A DNA stretch of 23,897 nt from Pilimelia columellifera (GTDB lineage: Bacteria; Actinomycetota; Actinomycetes; Mycobacteriales; Micromonosporaceae), in assembly GCF_039532605.1 (NCBI RefSeq), contig NZ_BAAARY010000025.1:1-23897 (forward strand), given 5' to 3'. This document shows positions 23,834 to 23,897 of the stretch, piece by piece. Both the position numbers and the translations under genes were made by a program. The notes under the pieces were generated by a model. The model had not been told where the DNA came from, did no database searches, and was given only the letters and a program-made list of their open reading frames with translations. Each line of letters begins with the position of its first letter. Within the stretch, counting starts at the first letter, position 1.

Positions 23834-23897
23834 TCACGTGGTGCGGTCGGCTTCCATGTGTAGGAGCACCAGTGCGGCGGCGACGATCTGGCCGATC
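23834..23897 (-). CDS. C-terminal end of an upstream gene, possibly a thioesterase/NRPS
   Basis: On the minus strand the window edge opens into a frame of 20 residues ending in TGA: IGQIVAAALVLLHMEADRTT. Its start resembles the last helix of the thioesterase of the NRPS at the left end of the window (IGRVVAAALAQTES). This suggests, without proving it, that the gene upstream of the dioxygenase ends in a thioesterase-like domain. Confidence 0.4.
   Translation of the reverse strand, partial: IGQIVAAALVLLHMEADRTT

Noticed and set aside
22442..23863. 473-codon plus-strand frame at the right end
   Set aside because: It is antisense to the dioxygenase and the start of the carbamoyltransferase, both strongly supported.

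Overview
The window is GC-rich, with strong G/C preference at third codon positions, frequent GTG/TTG starts and rare TTA codons. It looks like an actinomycete, plausibly of the Micromonosporaceae (inference; there is no rRNA or marker gene). It is an internal piece of a non-ribosomal peptide biosynthetic gene cluster. I see no tRNA, rRNA, CRISPR array, transposase or integrase.

Layout. (1) 2-6637, plus strand: the last part of an NRPS (end of C domain, A domain with a proline-like code, carrier protein, thioesterase), then an MbtH-like protein, a secreted Ntn-type penicillin/aculeacin-family acylase and a small alpha/beta hydrolase. (2) 12503-6659, minus strand: a tightly packed operon with a good promoter at 12547-12575. 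It encodes a P450, the two subunits of B12-dependent glutamate mutase (which makes 3-methylaspartate) and a large VioB/RebD-like protein with a ferritin-type domain. (3) 12774-17202, plus strand: two tandem macrolide-type glycosyltransferases and a Tat-exported GH95-like glycosidase, ending at a hairpin terminator. (4) 18266-17322, minus strand: an ArsR-type regulator. (5) A non-coding stretch of about 790 bases with a 17-bp perfect hairpin, leading into a DedA/VTT membrane protein. (6) 23897-19713, minus strand: the tail of a possible thioesterase or NRPS gene, a SyrP/TauD-type dioxygenase, a carbamoyltransferase and a dTDP-glucose 4,6-dehydratase.

How it may work together (inference). A peptide ending in proline or a proline analogue is released by the thioesterase. 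Glutamate mutase supplies 3-methylaspartate, and the dioxygenase and P450 hydroxylate a residue or precursor. Sugar genes and a carbamoyltransferase decorate the product. The acylase and the glycosidase act outside the cell, on a lipo- or glyco-precursor or in self-protection. Methylaspartate with a ring-closing Pro or MePro recalls calcium-dependent lipopeptides of the friulimicin/malacidin type, but the sugar genes, carbamoyltransferase, VioB-like enzyme and secreted acylase are not part of those systems as I know them. This set may therefore be a new variant.

Quality note: one glycosyltransferase and the carbamoyltransferase are interrupted by three separate one-base deletions. Each is repaired by adding one base, so sequencing error is at least as likely as real decay.
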